This document shows, in pieces, positions 1 through 9,486 of a stretch of DNA of 64,000 nucleotides. The position numbers were made by a program, and so were the translations under genes. Origin of the DNA: Kumtagia sp963829135. GTDB lineage: Bacteria > Pseudomonadota > Alphaproteobacteria > Rhizobiales > Rhizobiaceae. The notes under the pieces are model-generated. The model was not told the DNA's origin, made no database searches, and saw only the letters and a program-made list of their open reading frames with translations. Positions within the stretch are counted from its first letter, which is position 1. Each line of letters opens with the position of its first letter. The stretch is taken from contig CAWHHO010000008.1 in the NCBI GenBank assembly GCA_963829135.1, positions 186,001 through 250,000 of the forward strand. Reading direction: 5' to 3'.

Positions 1-516
1 GTGCGGCCGGATCGCTACGTCATCGACGGACCTGCCTTTACCGCCGGCGGCGCCTCCCCGACCTTTGACCTGATGCTGCACTTGGTACGAGCGCGGCTGG
101 GCATGGCGGTGGCGCTGGATGTGGCCAGCGTCTTCATCTACGACCAGGCGCGCGCGGCAACCGACGCGCAGCCGCTGGTTTCGCTCGGCCGGCTCGACGG
201 CTACGATCCGCGGCTGGCGCAAGCCATACGGCTGATGGAGTCGCACATAGACAGGCCGTTTACGACCGCTGCCATCGCGCACCGCACCGGTGTAACGGCG
301 CGTACGCTCGAAACCATCTTCCAGAAATCGATCGGCGAGACGCCCGGCGCCTACTATCTGCGGCTGCGCCTGCATGCAGCGCGCCGGCTGGTGCTGGACA
401 CGCGCCTGGCGCTTGCCGATGTCGCCGAACGCTGCGGCTTTTCCAGCTCATCCGCGTTCTCGCGGGCGTTCTTGCGGGTTTTCGGCGAGCCGCCCGCACG
501 CATGCGGAGGGGGTGA
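1..516 (+). CDS. GlxA-type AraC family transcriptional regulator, 3' part
   Basis: The reading frame is open from the first base, so the gene probably starts outside the window and the GTG at base 1 is not trusted as the start. About 171 residues are visible. Residues 1-65 look like the end of a DJ-1/PfpI-like sensor domain, as in GlxA proteins. Residues 75-170 form a double helix-turn-helix AraC domain, with the typical second half 'LADVAERCGFSSSSAFSRAF' followed by FGEPPARMRR. GlxA-like regulators usually activate catabolic genes for amines or amino-acid derivatives. The likely target lies upstream of the window and cannot be seen. Confidence 0.85.
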   Translation: MRPDRYVIDGPAFTAGGASPTFDLMLHLVRARLGMAVALDVASVFIYDQARAATDAQPLVSLGRLDGYDPRLAQAIRLMESHIDRPFTTAAIAHRTGVTARTLETIFQKSIGETPGAYYLRLRLHAARRLVLDTRLALADVAERCGFSSSSAFSRAFLRVFGEPPARMRRG

Positions 517-561
517 CCGGCGCCTTTCCTTCTCCCTTATGGGAGAAGGTTATGGGTGCCC

Positions 562-1341
562 CTAGCCCACCACCACGATCGGCGTTTTGGGCTTGCTCTT
601 GACGCGGTTGTAGAGGTCGATCACATCCTGGTTGATCATGCGCACGCAGCCGGAGGACGCTGCTTTGCCGATCGAGCGCCATTGCGGCGTTCCATGGATG
701 CGGAACAGTGTGTCGACCCCATCCTTGTAGATATAAAGCGCCCGCGCACCCAGCGGATTGTCGAGACCACCCGGCTGGCCCGTGGCGAATTTCTTCAGTT
801 CCGGCTTGCGCTTGACCATTTCCGTCGGCGGCGTCCAGCTCGGCCATTTGCGGGCGTGATCGACGATCGCCCTTCCCGACCAGACAAACCCCTCCTTGCC
901 GATCGAAACGCCATAGCGGATGGCGTCGCCGTTCTCCTGCACGAGATAGAGGTGCCGCTCCTTGAGATGCACAACGATCGTTCCCGGCGCCTCTCCCGTC
1001 GGATCGACGACCAGACGGCGCAAATGCTTCTGTTTCAGCTGGTCAGGCGGAATCGCGGGCAGATGGATTCCTTCGTCCGTCATAGCGCCATACATCAGCT
1101 CCGGCCTGCCCAGATATCCGTAGGAGCCGGCATCAGACTCGACCGACGCGGTTTTGACATGTTCAGCAGGAGCAGTCGCGACCTGCCTTGGCGGCTGCGG
1201 CTCGGCCCTGCGGGAGGCCATGGAAGGAAGCCCGATATCGATGGTGCGGCTGCAGCCGCCGAGCGCCAGCAGGCCTAAGCCCGCGAGCGCTGTCCTGCGC
1301 GAAAAGCTCGCCGGCACCGGTTCGATGGCGGCGCCGGGCAT
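562..1341 (-). CDS. L,D-transpeptidase (YkuD domain), exported
   Basis: This enzyme makes 3-3 cross-links in peptidoglycan or links proteins to it, and acts in the periplasm. The YkuD catalytic signature is near the C-terminus: HGTPQW, then SSGCVRM with the nucleophilic cysteine. The frame is open back to 1434, but I chose the ATG at 1341 (259 aa) because it places a twin-arginine-like stretch (SRRTALAG), a hydrophobic core and a lipobox-like ALGGC at the N-terminus. The longer form would bury that signal about 45 residues in. The protein may therefore be a lipoprotein or a Tat substrate. It is a single gene on this strand, facing away from the two small ORFs at 1683. Confidence 0.88.
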   Translation of the reverse strand: MPGAAIEPVPASFSRRTALAGLGLLALGGCSRTIDIGLPSMASRRAEPQPPRQVATAPAEHVKTASVESDAGSYGYLGRPELMYGAMTDEGIHLPAIPPDQLKQKHLRRLVVDPTGEAPGTIVVHLKERHLYLVQENGDAIRYGVSIGKEGFVWSGRAIVDHARKWPSWTPPTEMVKRKPELKKFATGQPGGLDNPLGARALYIYKDGVDTLFRIHGTPQWRSIGKAASSGCVRMINQDVIDLYNRVKSKPKTPIVVVG

Positions 1342-1682
1342 AGCCGCGACGGAGGAGGCTGGCGATGGCTTTTGGGACTGGGACACGGACTCGACGCTAC
1401 TTTTGAAATGTTGCGGGAAAGCGTCACCGCTCACCCGCTGCGTCCAATCTTCACCAATCGTGGTTGATGAACGGTAAACAAACTAAACAACTGAAAATTA
1501 AATGTAATTTGAACCGAAACGGCGCGTGGTAGCTGCCGCTTCACGTTTGCCATCCGTGCGGCCATAGGAAGACCCAGCTTGCGCCACAATCTGGGCAAGA
1601 GGGCTCCATAGCTGTGTTTCACTATTTGAGAGTTCGGACAGCACCCGGCAAATCTCACGATCAGCAAGCGAGGGAAAGCGAC
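1342..1682. other. Intergenic region, no gene found
   Basis: No coding region is supported here. The stretch around 1465-1525 is clearly more A/T-rich than its surroundings and probably holds the promoter of the L,D-transpeptidase gene, and perhaps also a promoter for the small ORFs that follow. I could not choose -35/-10 hexamers with confidence. Confidence 0.4.
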
Positions 1683-1793
1683 ATGATCAAGACCCTGAAA
1701 GGCGAAATTGCGCTGCTCGCTGCCGGCTTGATGGCAGTGGCGCCCCTGGTGGCCATCTGCCTGGGCCTCGCCTTCTTACTGAATGGGGGCTGA
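1683..1793 (+). CDS. Small single-pass membrane protein (36 aa), hypothetical
   Basis: An ATG preceded by a purine-rich stretch (GAGGGAAAG, ending about 3 bases upstream) opens a 36-codon frame ending in TGA. The product begins MIKTLKGE and then runs hydrophobic for about 25 residues (IALLAAGLMAVAPLVAICLG) to a short polar end, the shape of a single-span inner-membrane peptide. I do not recognise the family. A second small frame starts one base after its stop, so the two may be translated together. The evidence is the ribosome-binding site, composition and coupling only. Confidence 0.45.
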   Translation: MIKTLKGEIALLAAGLMAVAPLVAICLGLAFLLNGG

Positions 1794-1794
1794 G

Positions 1795-1932
1795 ATGGAC
1801 ATCCAGCACGCAGGCCTGCCATCGCGTGCCCAGGGCGGGCTCGCAGCCGCCCGCTGGCAGGGCTTTATCCACAGCTTCGAGCAGCGCCGGCATCCCAGCC
1901 GCCTGAAGCCCGTACGGATGCCGCAACGGTAG
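1795..1932 (+). CDS. Small basic hypothetical protein (45 aa)
   Basis: This frame starts with ATG one base after the stop codon of the 36-aa membrane peptide, an arrangement typical of translational coupling. The 45-residue product is soluble and basic, with many Arg/His/Gln residues toward the C-terminus (FEQRRHPSRLKP). I see no known domain. It could be a partner of the membrane peptide or a chance frame in GC-rich DNA. Confidence 0.3.
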   Translation: MDIQHAGLPSRAQGGLAAARWQGFIHSFEQRRHPSRLKPVRMPQR

Positions 1933-2012
1933 GAGCCAGCGCAGATTCTAATCTGAGATGGTGAGCGATGCCCCTGCCTCACCAGCGATTGTGACTCTCG
2001 AGCACCTGCGCC

Positions 2013-5000
2013 CTACAACGCCGTCAAATCGTGCATCAGACCTGCCGCCACCGACAACCGCGACACGGTGATGTCGCCGCCCTCGGTCAGTGCCTGCAAC
2101 CGTTCGCGCGTGCGGGTGACACGCTCGCCGCCGGTTTCCAGCCAGCGCGCGACGGGATCGCCGCTCCTGCCGTGCAAAGTCAGGGCGGCCACCGCCATAC
2201 CGCGGCCGGCCGCGCCGATCGTGTCCATCGCCCGCGTCAGCGCCAGCCCGTCATAGTAATCTGCGGGCGCGATAGCGCGTGCCGCGTCCTCTATACGGGC
2301 GATGCGAAACGCTTCGCTGACGGCGAAGTACGCCTTAGCCGCCTCGATGATCCCCGCGCCCGAACTGCGCGCCACCAGCGCGATGTCCGGCACGGTCTGC
2401 ACCGCATCGGCATTGGCGAGCTTCGCCGCAAGGCCTTCTGGGGCGCCGGCTGCGACATAGCCTTGCCGGCGCTCGTCGAGCTTGGCCCTGGTGTAGGCCG
2501 GCAGCAGGCCGCCCAGCTTCGGCTCAAGCGCCTTGCGCGCCTCCTGAATCTCGGTGATACGCTGGCCCACCGGCTCGCCGGCGTGGTCGTTCTTCAGCAG
2601 CCAGCCGCACTCCGAAAACAGCAGCCGCCCCACCGCCTGGTAGAGGTCGAGCTGCAACTGGCCGTCGATCTTGTTGTCGAGCGCATCGATCTCCGCATAG
2701 AGCGCGGGCAGTGCGAAACCGTCGCGCACGACCGCGAATGCTTTCGCAACATCGGAAGCGCTGCGCCCGGTCGAGTCCTGCAGGCGGCTGACGAAGGACG
2801 GGCCGCCCCGATTGACCAGATCATTGGCGAGCACACGCGACACGATCTCGCGGCGCAGCCGATGGCTGTTGATTTCGCTGAAGTATTTCTTCGCCATTCT
2901 ATCCGGGAAGTAACCGAGCAAATCACGATCGAAATGCGCGTCATCCGGAGCGTCGCCAGCGATCAGATCCGAGAACAGCACGATCTTGGCATAGGCCAGC
3001 AACACGCCGAGCTCAGCGCGCGTTAAAGGTTCGCCTCGCGCCTGGCGGTCGGCGAGGCCTGCATCCGACGGCAATGTCTCGACGGCGCGGTCGAGCAGTC
3101 CCCGCGCTTCCAGCCCGCTTATGAAGCGAGCCTGGTGCGGCAGGTCGGCAAGCCCGCGCTTGCGCTGCAGGGAGAGCGCGAGCGTCTGCTGGTAGTTGTT
3201 CGACAGCACGAGTTCGCTGACCTGCGGCGTCATTTCGGCGAGCAGCTTGTCGCGGGCAGGCCTGGTCAGCGCACCCTTGCGCATGGCAGAGGCCAGCGCG
3301 ATCTTGATGTTGACCTCGACGTCGGAGCAGTTGACGCCGCCGGAATTGTCGATGGCATCGGAATTGCATGCACCGCCGCATAGACCGAACTCGATGCGGG
3401 CTCGCTGCGTCATGCCGAGATTGGCGCCCTCGCCAATGACCTTGGCGCGAACTTCCGCGGCATTGACGCGGATGGAGTCGTTGGCGCGGTCGCTGGCGTC
3501 CTGGTTGGTTTCGGTAGCGGCCTTGATGTAGGTGCCGATGCCGCCAAACCACAATAGATCCACGGGAGCGACGAGGATTGCCTTCATGATATCGGTGGGC
3601 GATGCGGTGGTCTTGGAAAGGCCGATTGCGGCGGCGGCGGCAGCCGAAAGCGTCACCGACTTCAGGGCGCGCGAAATAATCGCGCCGCCTTCACTGAGCT
3701 TCGACTTGTCATAATCCTGCCAGCTTGAGCGCGGCAGCGCGAACAGGCGCTGGCGCTCCGCCATCGAGACGGCAGCGTCCGGGTTCGGGTCAATGAAGAT
3801 GTCGCGATGGTCGAACGCGGCAATAAGCCGTGTCTCATCCGACAGAAGCATGCCGTTTCCAAACACGTCGCCCGACATGTCGCCTATGCCAACGGTGGTG
3901 AACGGCTGGGTCTGGATGTCGCGATTCATCTCGCGGAAATGGCGCTTGACGGCTTCCCATGCTCCCTTTGCGGTAATGCCCATCTTCTTGTGGTCGTAGC
4001 CGGCCGAGCCGCCCGAGGCGAAGGCATCGTCCAGCCAGAAATCATGCGCCTGGCTGATGGCGTTCGCGGTGTCGGAGAATGTAGCCGTGCCCTTGTCGGC
4101 GGCAACGACGAAATAGGGATCGTCGGTGTCGCGGCGCGTGACATTCGCCGGCGGGACGATGCCGTTCACATCGATATTGTCGGTGATCGACAACAGGCTG
4201 GAAACGAAGTTGATGTAGGCCTGCCGGCCCGCCTCGAACCAGAGATCGCGGACGGAAGCCGGCGGCAGCCGCTTCGGATAGAACCCACCCTTGGCGCCCA
4301 CGGGCACGATGACGGCGTTCTTCACCTGCTGCGCCTTTACCAGCCCCAGCACCTCGGTGCGGTAGTCCTGGGCGCGGTCGGACCAGCGCAGGCCGCCCCG
4401 TGCCACCGGTCCAAAGCGCAGATGCACGCCCTCGACCTCCGGCCCATAGACGAATATCTCCCGCCACGGTCGCGGTTCCGGCAGGCCCTCGAGCGAACGT
4501 GAATCGAGCTTGATCGCCAGCGACCGGCCTCTTTCTTTCGTTTCGGGTTCGAAATGATTTGTGCGCAGCGAGGATTCGATCAGGTTCAGATAGCGCCGGA
4601 TGATGGTGTCGTCATCGATATTCGGCACGTCCTGCAGCGCGTCCTTGATCTTCGCTTTCAGGTGCTTTGCCGTCACAGCGCCATCCTTGGCGGACGGATC
4701 GAACTGCGCCAGGAAAAGGTCGAAGAGGCCCCGCGCCACGTCCGGATAGCGGTTGAGCACCGCCGCGATGAAATCCTGGCTTTGCGGAATGCCGGCCTGC
4801 TGCAGATAGCGGCCATAGGCGCGCAGGATGACGATCTCGTTCGACCACAGCCTCGCGGTTTGGGCGAGCGCGTTATAGCCGTCATTGTCGGTATCGCCAC
4901 GCCACACAGACAGCAGCACATCCTCGAACAGCGCACCGCCATCCGTGATGTCGATCGGCTGACCAAAGGCGTTTTCGAGCTCCATATCATGGATGAAAAC

Positions 5001-6806
5001 CAGCGCACCGTTAGCGCCATGGACGTCGAACGTCCGTTCGCTGATGACGCGAAAGCCGATATTTTCGAGGATGGGCACGCGCCGCGAAAGGGCGACCGGC
5101 TCGCCATAATGGTAGATCTTCAGAGCCGCCTGCTCTGGCTTCTGGTTGGCATGCCGGTAATAGTCGATGGCGATGCGGCTGTCAGGGGACAGGCGCGAAA
5201 TACGGCCGGCATCGGCCAGCGCCTCACCGATACTGAAGGAGCCGCGATAGCTTTCAGGGAATTTCGCGGCGATGGCGACGAGTTTTTCGTCAAGGCTTGA
5301 GGCTGCGGCCTCGTCGCGAAGCCCATCCTCCCAATTGCGAACAATGTTGCGGATCGCCGCCTCGATCGCCTTCGGCTCGACCTTCGGCGTTTTGCCGCCC
5401 GATCGGCCGATGATGAAATGCACGCGAGTCAATCCACCTTCGGGGAAGGCCGGGTAGTATGCCGACAAGCGCCCGTCGAAAGCCGTCTTGAGATATTGCC
5501 CGATCCGCTCGCGCACACGGCTATCGTATCGATCGCGGGGTATGAATGTGAGCACCGACACGAAGCGATCGAACTGATCGGCGCGCACCAGTGCACGGAT
5601 TCGCGGGCGTTCGACCAGCCCGAGGATCGCTTCCGAGTGCTTTCGCAGGATCGTTACGGGCACCTGGAACAATTCGTCTCGCGGATAGGACTCCAGCACG
5701 TTGATCAATGCTTTGCCGGAATGATCCGACGGATCGAAACCGGACTTCTGGATGACCGCCTCCGCCTTGGAGCGCAGATATGGGATCTTCATCACCGAGC
5801 GCGTGTAGGCGGTGGAGGTGAACAGGCCGACGATGCGCAGTTCGCCCAGTAGCGCGCCTTTGGCGTCGTAGGTCTTGACGCCGATGTAATCCAGATATGC
5901 CCGCCGATGGACGACCGACTTGGCATTGGCCTTGGTGACGATCAGCGGATCTGGGCCATGCAGGAAGGCGCGGATCTCCGGCGTGGTCGAGCCGTCGCCG
6001 CTATTGTCGCGGCGCAGCACCAGCACATCCGGATCGGCGAGAATGCCCAGGCCGCGCTTGCCCGAGCGATCGAGCGATCCTGTCTTCTCGCCGCCCGTAT
6101 ATTTGAACTCGCGCATGCCGAGGAAGGTAAAGTTGTCGTCGCGCAGCCATTCGAGGAAAGCGATCGCCTCGGTCACCGCCTCCTTCTTCAGCGGAACCGG
6201 CGCATAGCGGTATTCCGAGATCGCGTGATCGAGCCGGGCCAGCATCGGCTTCCAGTCGCTTGTTGCGGCGCGCACCTGGCCGAGCAGCTTGAGGAGCCGC
6301 TCCCTCAACCCACTCGCCTCGTCGGTCGATAGCGGTTTGACGTGAACATGGATGACGCTCAACCGGTCGGCCCCAGCCTCGGAGGCGGGCCCTCCATCGG
6401 CTAGAATCTTCTCGACACCATGCTTGCCGTGACGCACGACCAGAACCGGATGGGTGACCAGCACCGGCTCGCCCGCCGTGTCGGTGATTTCGCCGAGCAC
6501 CGAATCGAACAGGAAGGGCATGTTGTCATTGACGACGGTGATCACCGTCAGCGGTACGCCCTCGCGCACCACGCCGCCCTCGCGGTCGACCGCCACGATG
6601 CAGCCGCCCCTGTGATGGCTGGCAACAGCCTTTCCAGCGAGTTCAGCGGCCCGGATGAGCATTGCCGGCTCATATGCGGCTGTGTCCTCAGCTGGCGCAC
6701 GCGCCAGCAAATAACTCGAAAGATCGGCGCTACGCGCGGACTTGGGCAGTTTTGCCTCGCTTTTGTCGCTCTGCTTGGCAACTGCTTTGGATGTGGCGGG
6801 CGCCAT
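2013..6806 (-). CDS. NAD-specific glutamate dehydrogenase, large (1,600-residue) type
   Basis: The product is the cytoplasmic NAD-dependent enzyme that oxidises glutamate to 2-oxoglutarate and ammonium. The frame is open to 6980, but the ATG at 6806 (MAPATSKAV) has a strong ribosome-binding site, GGGAGGAT, 6 bases upstream. It gives 1,597 aa, the normal length for this family. The first 600 residues are the ACT-containing regulatory part. The catalytic core follows, with GGLRWSDRAQDYRTEVLGL, VPVGAKGGF and the nucleotide-binding segment KVIGEGANLGMTQ. It stands alone. It could recycle glutamate carbon if the gamma-glutamyl pathway suggested for 20-33 kb operates. Confidence 0.96.
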   Translation of the reverse strand: MAPATSKAVAKQSDKSEAKLPKSARSADLSSYLLARAPAEDTAAYEPAMLIRAAELAGKAVASHHRGGCIVAVDREGGVVREGVPLTVITVVNDNMPFLFDSVLGEITDTAGEPVLVTHPVLVVRHGKHGVEKILADGGPASEAGADRLSVIHVHVKPLSTDEASGLRERLLKLLGQVRAATSDWKPMLARLDHAISEYRYAPVPLKKEAVTEAIAFLEWLRDDNFTFLGMREFKYTGGEKTGSLDRSGKRGLGILADPDVLVLRRDNSGDGSTTPEIRAFLHGPDPLIVTKANAKSVVHRRAYLDYIGVKTYDAKGALLGELRIVGLFTSTAYTRSVMKIPYLRSKAEAVIQKSGFDPSDHSGKALINVLESYPRDELFQVPVTILRKHSEAILGLVERPRIRALVRADQFDRFVSVLTFIPRDRYDSRVRERIGQYLKTAFDGRLSAYYPAFPEGGLTRVHFIIGRSGGKTPKVEPKAIEAAIRNIVRNWEDGLRDEAAASSLDEKLVAIAAKFPESYRGSFSIGEALADAGRISRLSPDSRIAIDYYRHANQKPEQAALKIYHYGEPVALSRRVPILENIGFRVISERTFDVHGANGALVFIHDMELENAFGQPIDITDGGALFEDVLLSVWRGDTDNDGYNALAQTARLWSNEIVILRAYGRYLQQAGIPQSQDFIAAVLNRYPDVARGLFDLFLAQFDPSAKDGAVTAKHLKAKIKDALQDVPNIDDDTIIRRYLNLIESSLRTNHFEPETKERGRSLAIKLDSRSLEGLPEPRPWREIFVYGPEVEGVHLRFGPVARGGLRWSDRAQDYRTEVLGLVKAQQVKNAVIVPVGAKGGFYPKRLPPASVRDLWFEAGRQAYINFVSSLLSITDNIDVNGIVPPANVTRRDTDDPYFVVAADKGTATFSDTANAISQAHDFWLDDAFASGGSAGYDHKKMGITAKGAWEAVKRHFREMNRDIQTQPFTTVGIGDMSGDVFGNGMLLSDETRLIAAFDHRDIFIDPNPDAAVSMAERQRLFALPRSSWQDYDKSKLSEGGAIISRALKSVTLSAAAAAAIGLSKTTASPTDIMKAILVAPVDLLWFGGIGTYIKAATETNQDASDRANDSIRVNAAEVRAKVIGEGANLGMTQRARIEFGLCGGACNSDAIDNSGGVNCSDVEVNIKIALASAMRKGALTRPARDKLLAEMTPQVSELVLSNNYQQTLALSLQRKRGLADLPHQARFISGLEARGLLDRAVETLPSDAGLADRQARGEPLTRAELGVLLAYAKIVLFSDLIAGDAPDDAHFDRDLLGYFPDRMAKKYFSEINSHRLRREIVSRVLANDLVNRGGPSFVSRLQDSTGRSASDVAKAFAVVRDGFALPALYAEIDALDNKIDGQLQLDLYQAVGRLLFSECGWLLKNDHAGEPVGQRITEIQEARKALEPKLGGLLPAYTRAKLDERRQGYVAAGAPEGLAAKLANADAVQTVPDIALVARSSGAGIIEAAKAYFAVSEAFRIARIEDAARAIAPADYYDGLALTRAMDTIGAAGRGMAVAALTLHGRSGDPVARWLETGGERVTRTRERLQALTEGGDITVSRLSVAAGLMHDLTAL

Positions 6807-7046
6807 TGACAATCCTCCCGTATGCTTGTGTTTTCTGGCACCGTAGCAGAAGCCGGACGGTTTTCGAGCCGTCACAAGCGCCAAATTCACGAAAATACGA
6901 AAGCCCGGTAACGGCATGGTGACGGTCGTCAACCCACCGGGCTCGGATTGCTGCGCCTGAACGCGATGGAGGTCGGGCAAGGGGCGCCTTGCCGCGATAT
7001 GGCGGACAGGAAAGTCACTAACTCCTTGGAAGAAGAGGGAAAGCCC

Positions 7047-7646
7047 TCAGACGATGCCCGCGAAAATGCCGACACCCAACGCAGCCGCGAGCGCCCCGGC
7101 GCCGCGCACGGTCAGCGAGCCGTAAGCCGCGTCTGCCTTGCCGACTACAAAACCGAAACCGAGGCCGGTCGCGTGTGCCACGGCGGTGGCCAGAATGAAG
7201 CCTAACCCATAGGCCAGGCCGCCGGCATCTTCGGGCATTTCAGCGCCATGCGCATGGCCGTGAAACACCGCGAATACTGCGACGACGGCAACGGCTGCAG
7301 CCACGGGCGCTTTCACCCCAAGCGCCACGGCCGCGCCAAGCACGATGACGGAAAGCGCGATGCCGGTCTCGATATAAGGCACATGGACACCCGCGACACC
7401 CAGCGCGCCGCCGGTGGCCATCACCGTCACGAAGGTCGCTGGCAACAGCCATATCGCACGTCCGCCGAGCTGCCAGGCAAACATGCCCACCATGATCATC
7501 GCCAGCAGGTGGTCGATACCGGAAACAGGATGGCCGACGCCATGCAGGAAGCCGCTGGTCGCTCCAGCGCCGGTATGGGCCAAGGCCGCCGCCGGAAATA
7601 TCGCCACCGGCAATGCCAGCAGGCCGCCCGCCATTTTCATCTTCAT
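7047..7646 (-). CDS. HupE/UreJ family membrane protein
   Basis: A 199-residue protein with a cleavable signal peptide (hydrophobic core ending AAALAH) and about six membrane spans. The HupE/UreJ hallmark HGxxHPxxGxDHLLAM is present as HGVGHPVSGIDHLLAM near residue 35. Family members are thought to move nickel or cobalt for hydrogenase or urease, but neither enzyme is visible here, so the metal role is an assumption. The open frame reaches 7703. I chose the ATG at 7646 (MKMKMAGG) because it puts the signal peptide at the N-terminus. It is the only gene on this strand between NAD-GDH and the divergent ATPase. Confidence 0.87.
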   Translation of the reverse strand: MKMKMAGGLLALPVAIFPAAALAHTGAGATSGFLHGVGHPVSGIDHLLAMIMVGMFAWQLGGRAIWLLPATFVTVMATGGALGVAGVHVPYIETGIALSVIVLGAAVALGVKAPVAAAVAVVAVFAVFHGHAHGAEMPEDAGGLAYGLGFILATAVAHATGLGFGFVVGKADAAYGSLTVRGAGALAAALGVGIFAGIV

Positions 7647-7979
7647 CGCGTGTCCCCTGTTGCCGCAACCGTTGCACAGCCTTCGCGGCGCAAACGCCTT
7701 CACTCCAGTTTTCTTCCGGAGTTCGCGTCAGTCAACGGTGAATGCTCGTGTGTGGAGCGAAAGCCGATCATTTTCTGGACGGCCGAATTCCAATGCACAA
7801 CAATGCGGCAAAGTGACCAACGGCAGGGCAGTATCCCTTCTCGGATTCGCGGCACGCTCGGCAGCATGTGCGGTAGAGCCACCTGAAGACGCCGCATTTC
7901 CGCCTGTGGGAATCGATTGTCGCTACTTCGCGCTCGGCCCCGGCGAATGCTAAGGAGCGTGCCGAAGCGAGGAAGCCGG
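7647..7979. other. Divergent intergenic region
   Basis: These 333 bases lie between the HupE-like gene and the divergent HerA-like ATPase gene and should contain both promoters. I see no convincing small gene, terminator or repeat in them. Confidence 0.35.
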
Positions 7980-9481
7980 ATGAAGGTTGGCATCGACATG
8001 GGCGCCGCGGGCGCCGCCGCGGCCAAGCTTGATCTGGAAGAGCTGCTGGCGACGCGCCTGCTGGTGCAAGGCAATTCCGGATCCGGAAAGTCGCATCTTT
8101 TGCGGCGTTTACTGGAGCAGAGCGCGCCCTGGGTGCAGCAATGCGTGATCGATCCGGAAGGGCGATTTCGTCACGCTCTGCCGACCGTTTCGGCCATCAG
8201 GTGGTCGATGCCGCGCGCACCGAAGCGGAGCTGACGCGCATAGCCGGGCGCGTGCGTCAGCACCGCGTTTCGGTCGTGCTCAATCTCGAAGGCCTCGATG
8301 TCGAACAGCAGATGCGCGCCGCCGCCGCCTTTCTCGGCGGCATGTTCGACGCCGAACGCGACCACTGGTATCCGGTGCTGGTGGTGGTCGACGAGGCGCA
8401 GCTCTTCGCTCCGGCGGTCGCCGGCGAGGTCTCAGACGAGGCGCGAAAACTGTCGCTCGGCGCGATGACCAATCTGATGTGCCGTGGACGCAAGCGCGGC
8501 CTTGCCGGCGTCATCGCCACGCAGCGGCTGGCGAAGCTGGCGAAGAACGTCGCTGCCGAGGCGTCGAACTTCCTGATGGGCCGCACCTTTCTCGATATCG
8601 ACATGGCGCGCGCCGCCGACCTGCTCGGCATGGACCGGCGACAGGCGGAAATGTTTCGCGACCTCGCGCGCGGCCATTTCGTGGCGCTTGGTCCGGCGTT
8701 GTCTCGCCGGCCTCTGCCGATCACCATCGGCGCGGTAGAAACATCGGCGCGCTCGACCAGCCCCAAACTGACGCCACTGCCAGACACGGCGGAGGATGCC
8801 CGCGACCTGATTTTCACGCCGGGCCCGGCGGAAGCGCGGCCGATCGCGCGCAAGGCAGCGCCGCCGCCGATGCCGACAGCCGACCTGCTGGCGCAGCTGT
8901 CAAAGCCGAAGCCCGCGCCGATGTCGCCGGAGCAGCCATTGTTCGCGGCGATTGACGAGGCCGCTCGCGACATTGGCATCGAGGCCGTTCTGCGCGAGAT
9001 TCTCGAGGACCAGGATGCGGCCTTCCGCTCCGATGCGGTGCTCTATCAGGATTTTCTGGTGCGCTGCCGCATCCGCCGTGTACCCGGCGATCCCTTGCCG
9101 CTTTCCGCCTTCCGGCGCAGGCTTGCGGTCGCGCGCGCCGGCGTCGACCGGAGTGCAACGGAGAGCGAAGCGTGGACCGTGGCGCTGACGCTGTCGGAAG
9201 GCTTGCCGGACGACCTGCAAGGGGTGTTCCTCGTCGTTGCCCGTGCGGCCACCACCGGCGAACCATGTCCCTCGGATGCGGCGCTGGCGCGCGTCTATGG
9301 CAGCCACTCGCCGCGCCGGGCTCGCCGCCTGCTGGCTTATTTCGAGGAGCGCGGCCTGCTGGTGGTGCGCACCGACTTCCATGGCAAGCGCGTGCTGGCA
9401 TTCCCGGACCTTGGCTGCGAAACCGCGCCCGGCGATCCGGATGCGCCTGATGACGCAGAAAACCGGGATGCGGCAGAGTAG
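7980..9481 (+). CDS. HerA-like P-loop ATPase with C-terminal winged helix; two frameshifts
   Basis: Residues 25-50 carry a Walker A (GNSGSGKS), followed by IDPEG, and a Walker B (VLVVVDEAQLF) lies near residue 140. The fold matches HerA/FtsK-like translocase ATPases annotated as 'ATP-binding protein' in rhizobia. The last 90 residues resemble a winged helix. The reading frame breaks twice at the conserved DPEGDFVTL-ADRFG segment. Removing one G from 8160-8162 and the T at 8179 restores it and gives exactly 500 codons including stop (499 aa). The short segment between the two breaks (GDFVTL) is conserved only in the third frame, which argues for two separate single-base insertions. The cellular role is unknown; a DNA-end or conjugation-like function is only suggested by the fold. 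Confidence 0.8.
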
Positions 9482-9486
9482 GTTTG

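Noticed and set aside
2031..3026. Long open frame on the plus strand opposite the NAD-glutamate dehydrogenase gene
   Set aside because: It mirrors the GC-rich coding strand, has no recognisable domain, and several such frames cover the whole dehydrogenase gene. A shadow frame.
7700..8074. Minus-strand 124-codon frame in the HupE/ATPase divergent region
   Set aside because: It is Ser/Arg-rich without a domain and runs into the ATPase coding sequence on the other strand.
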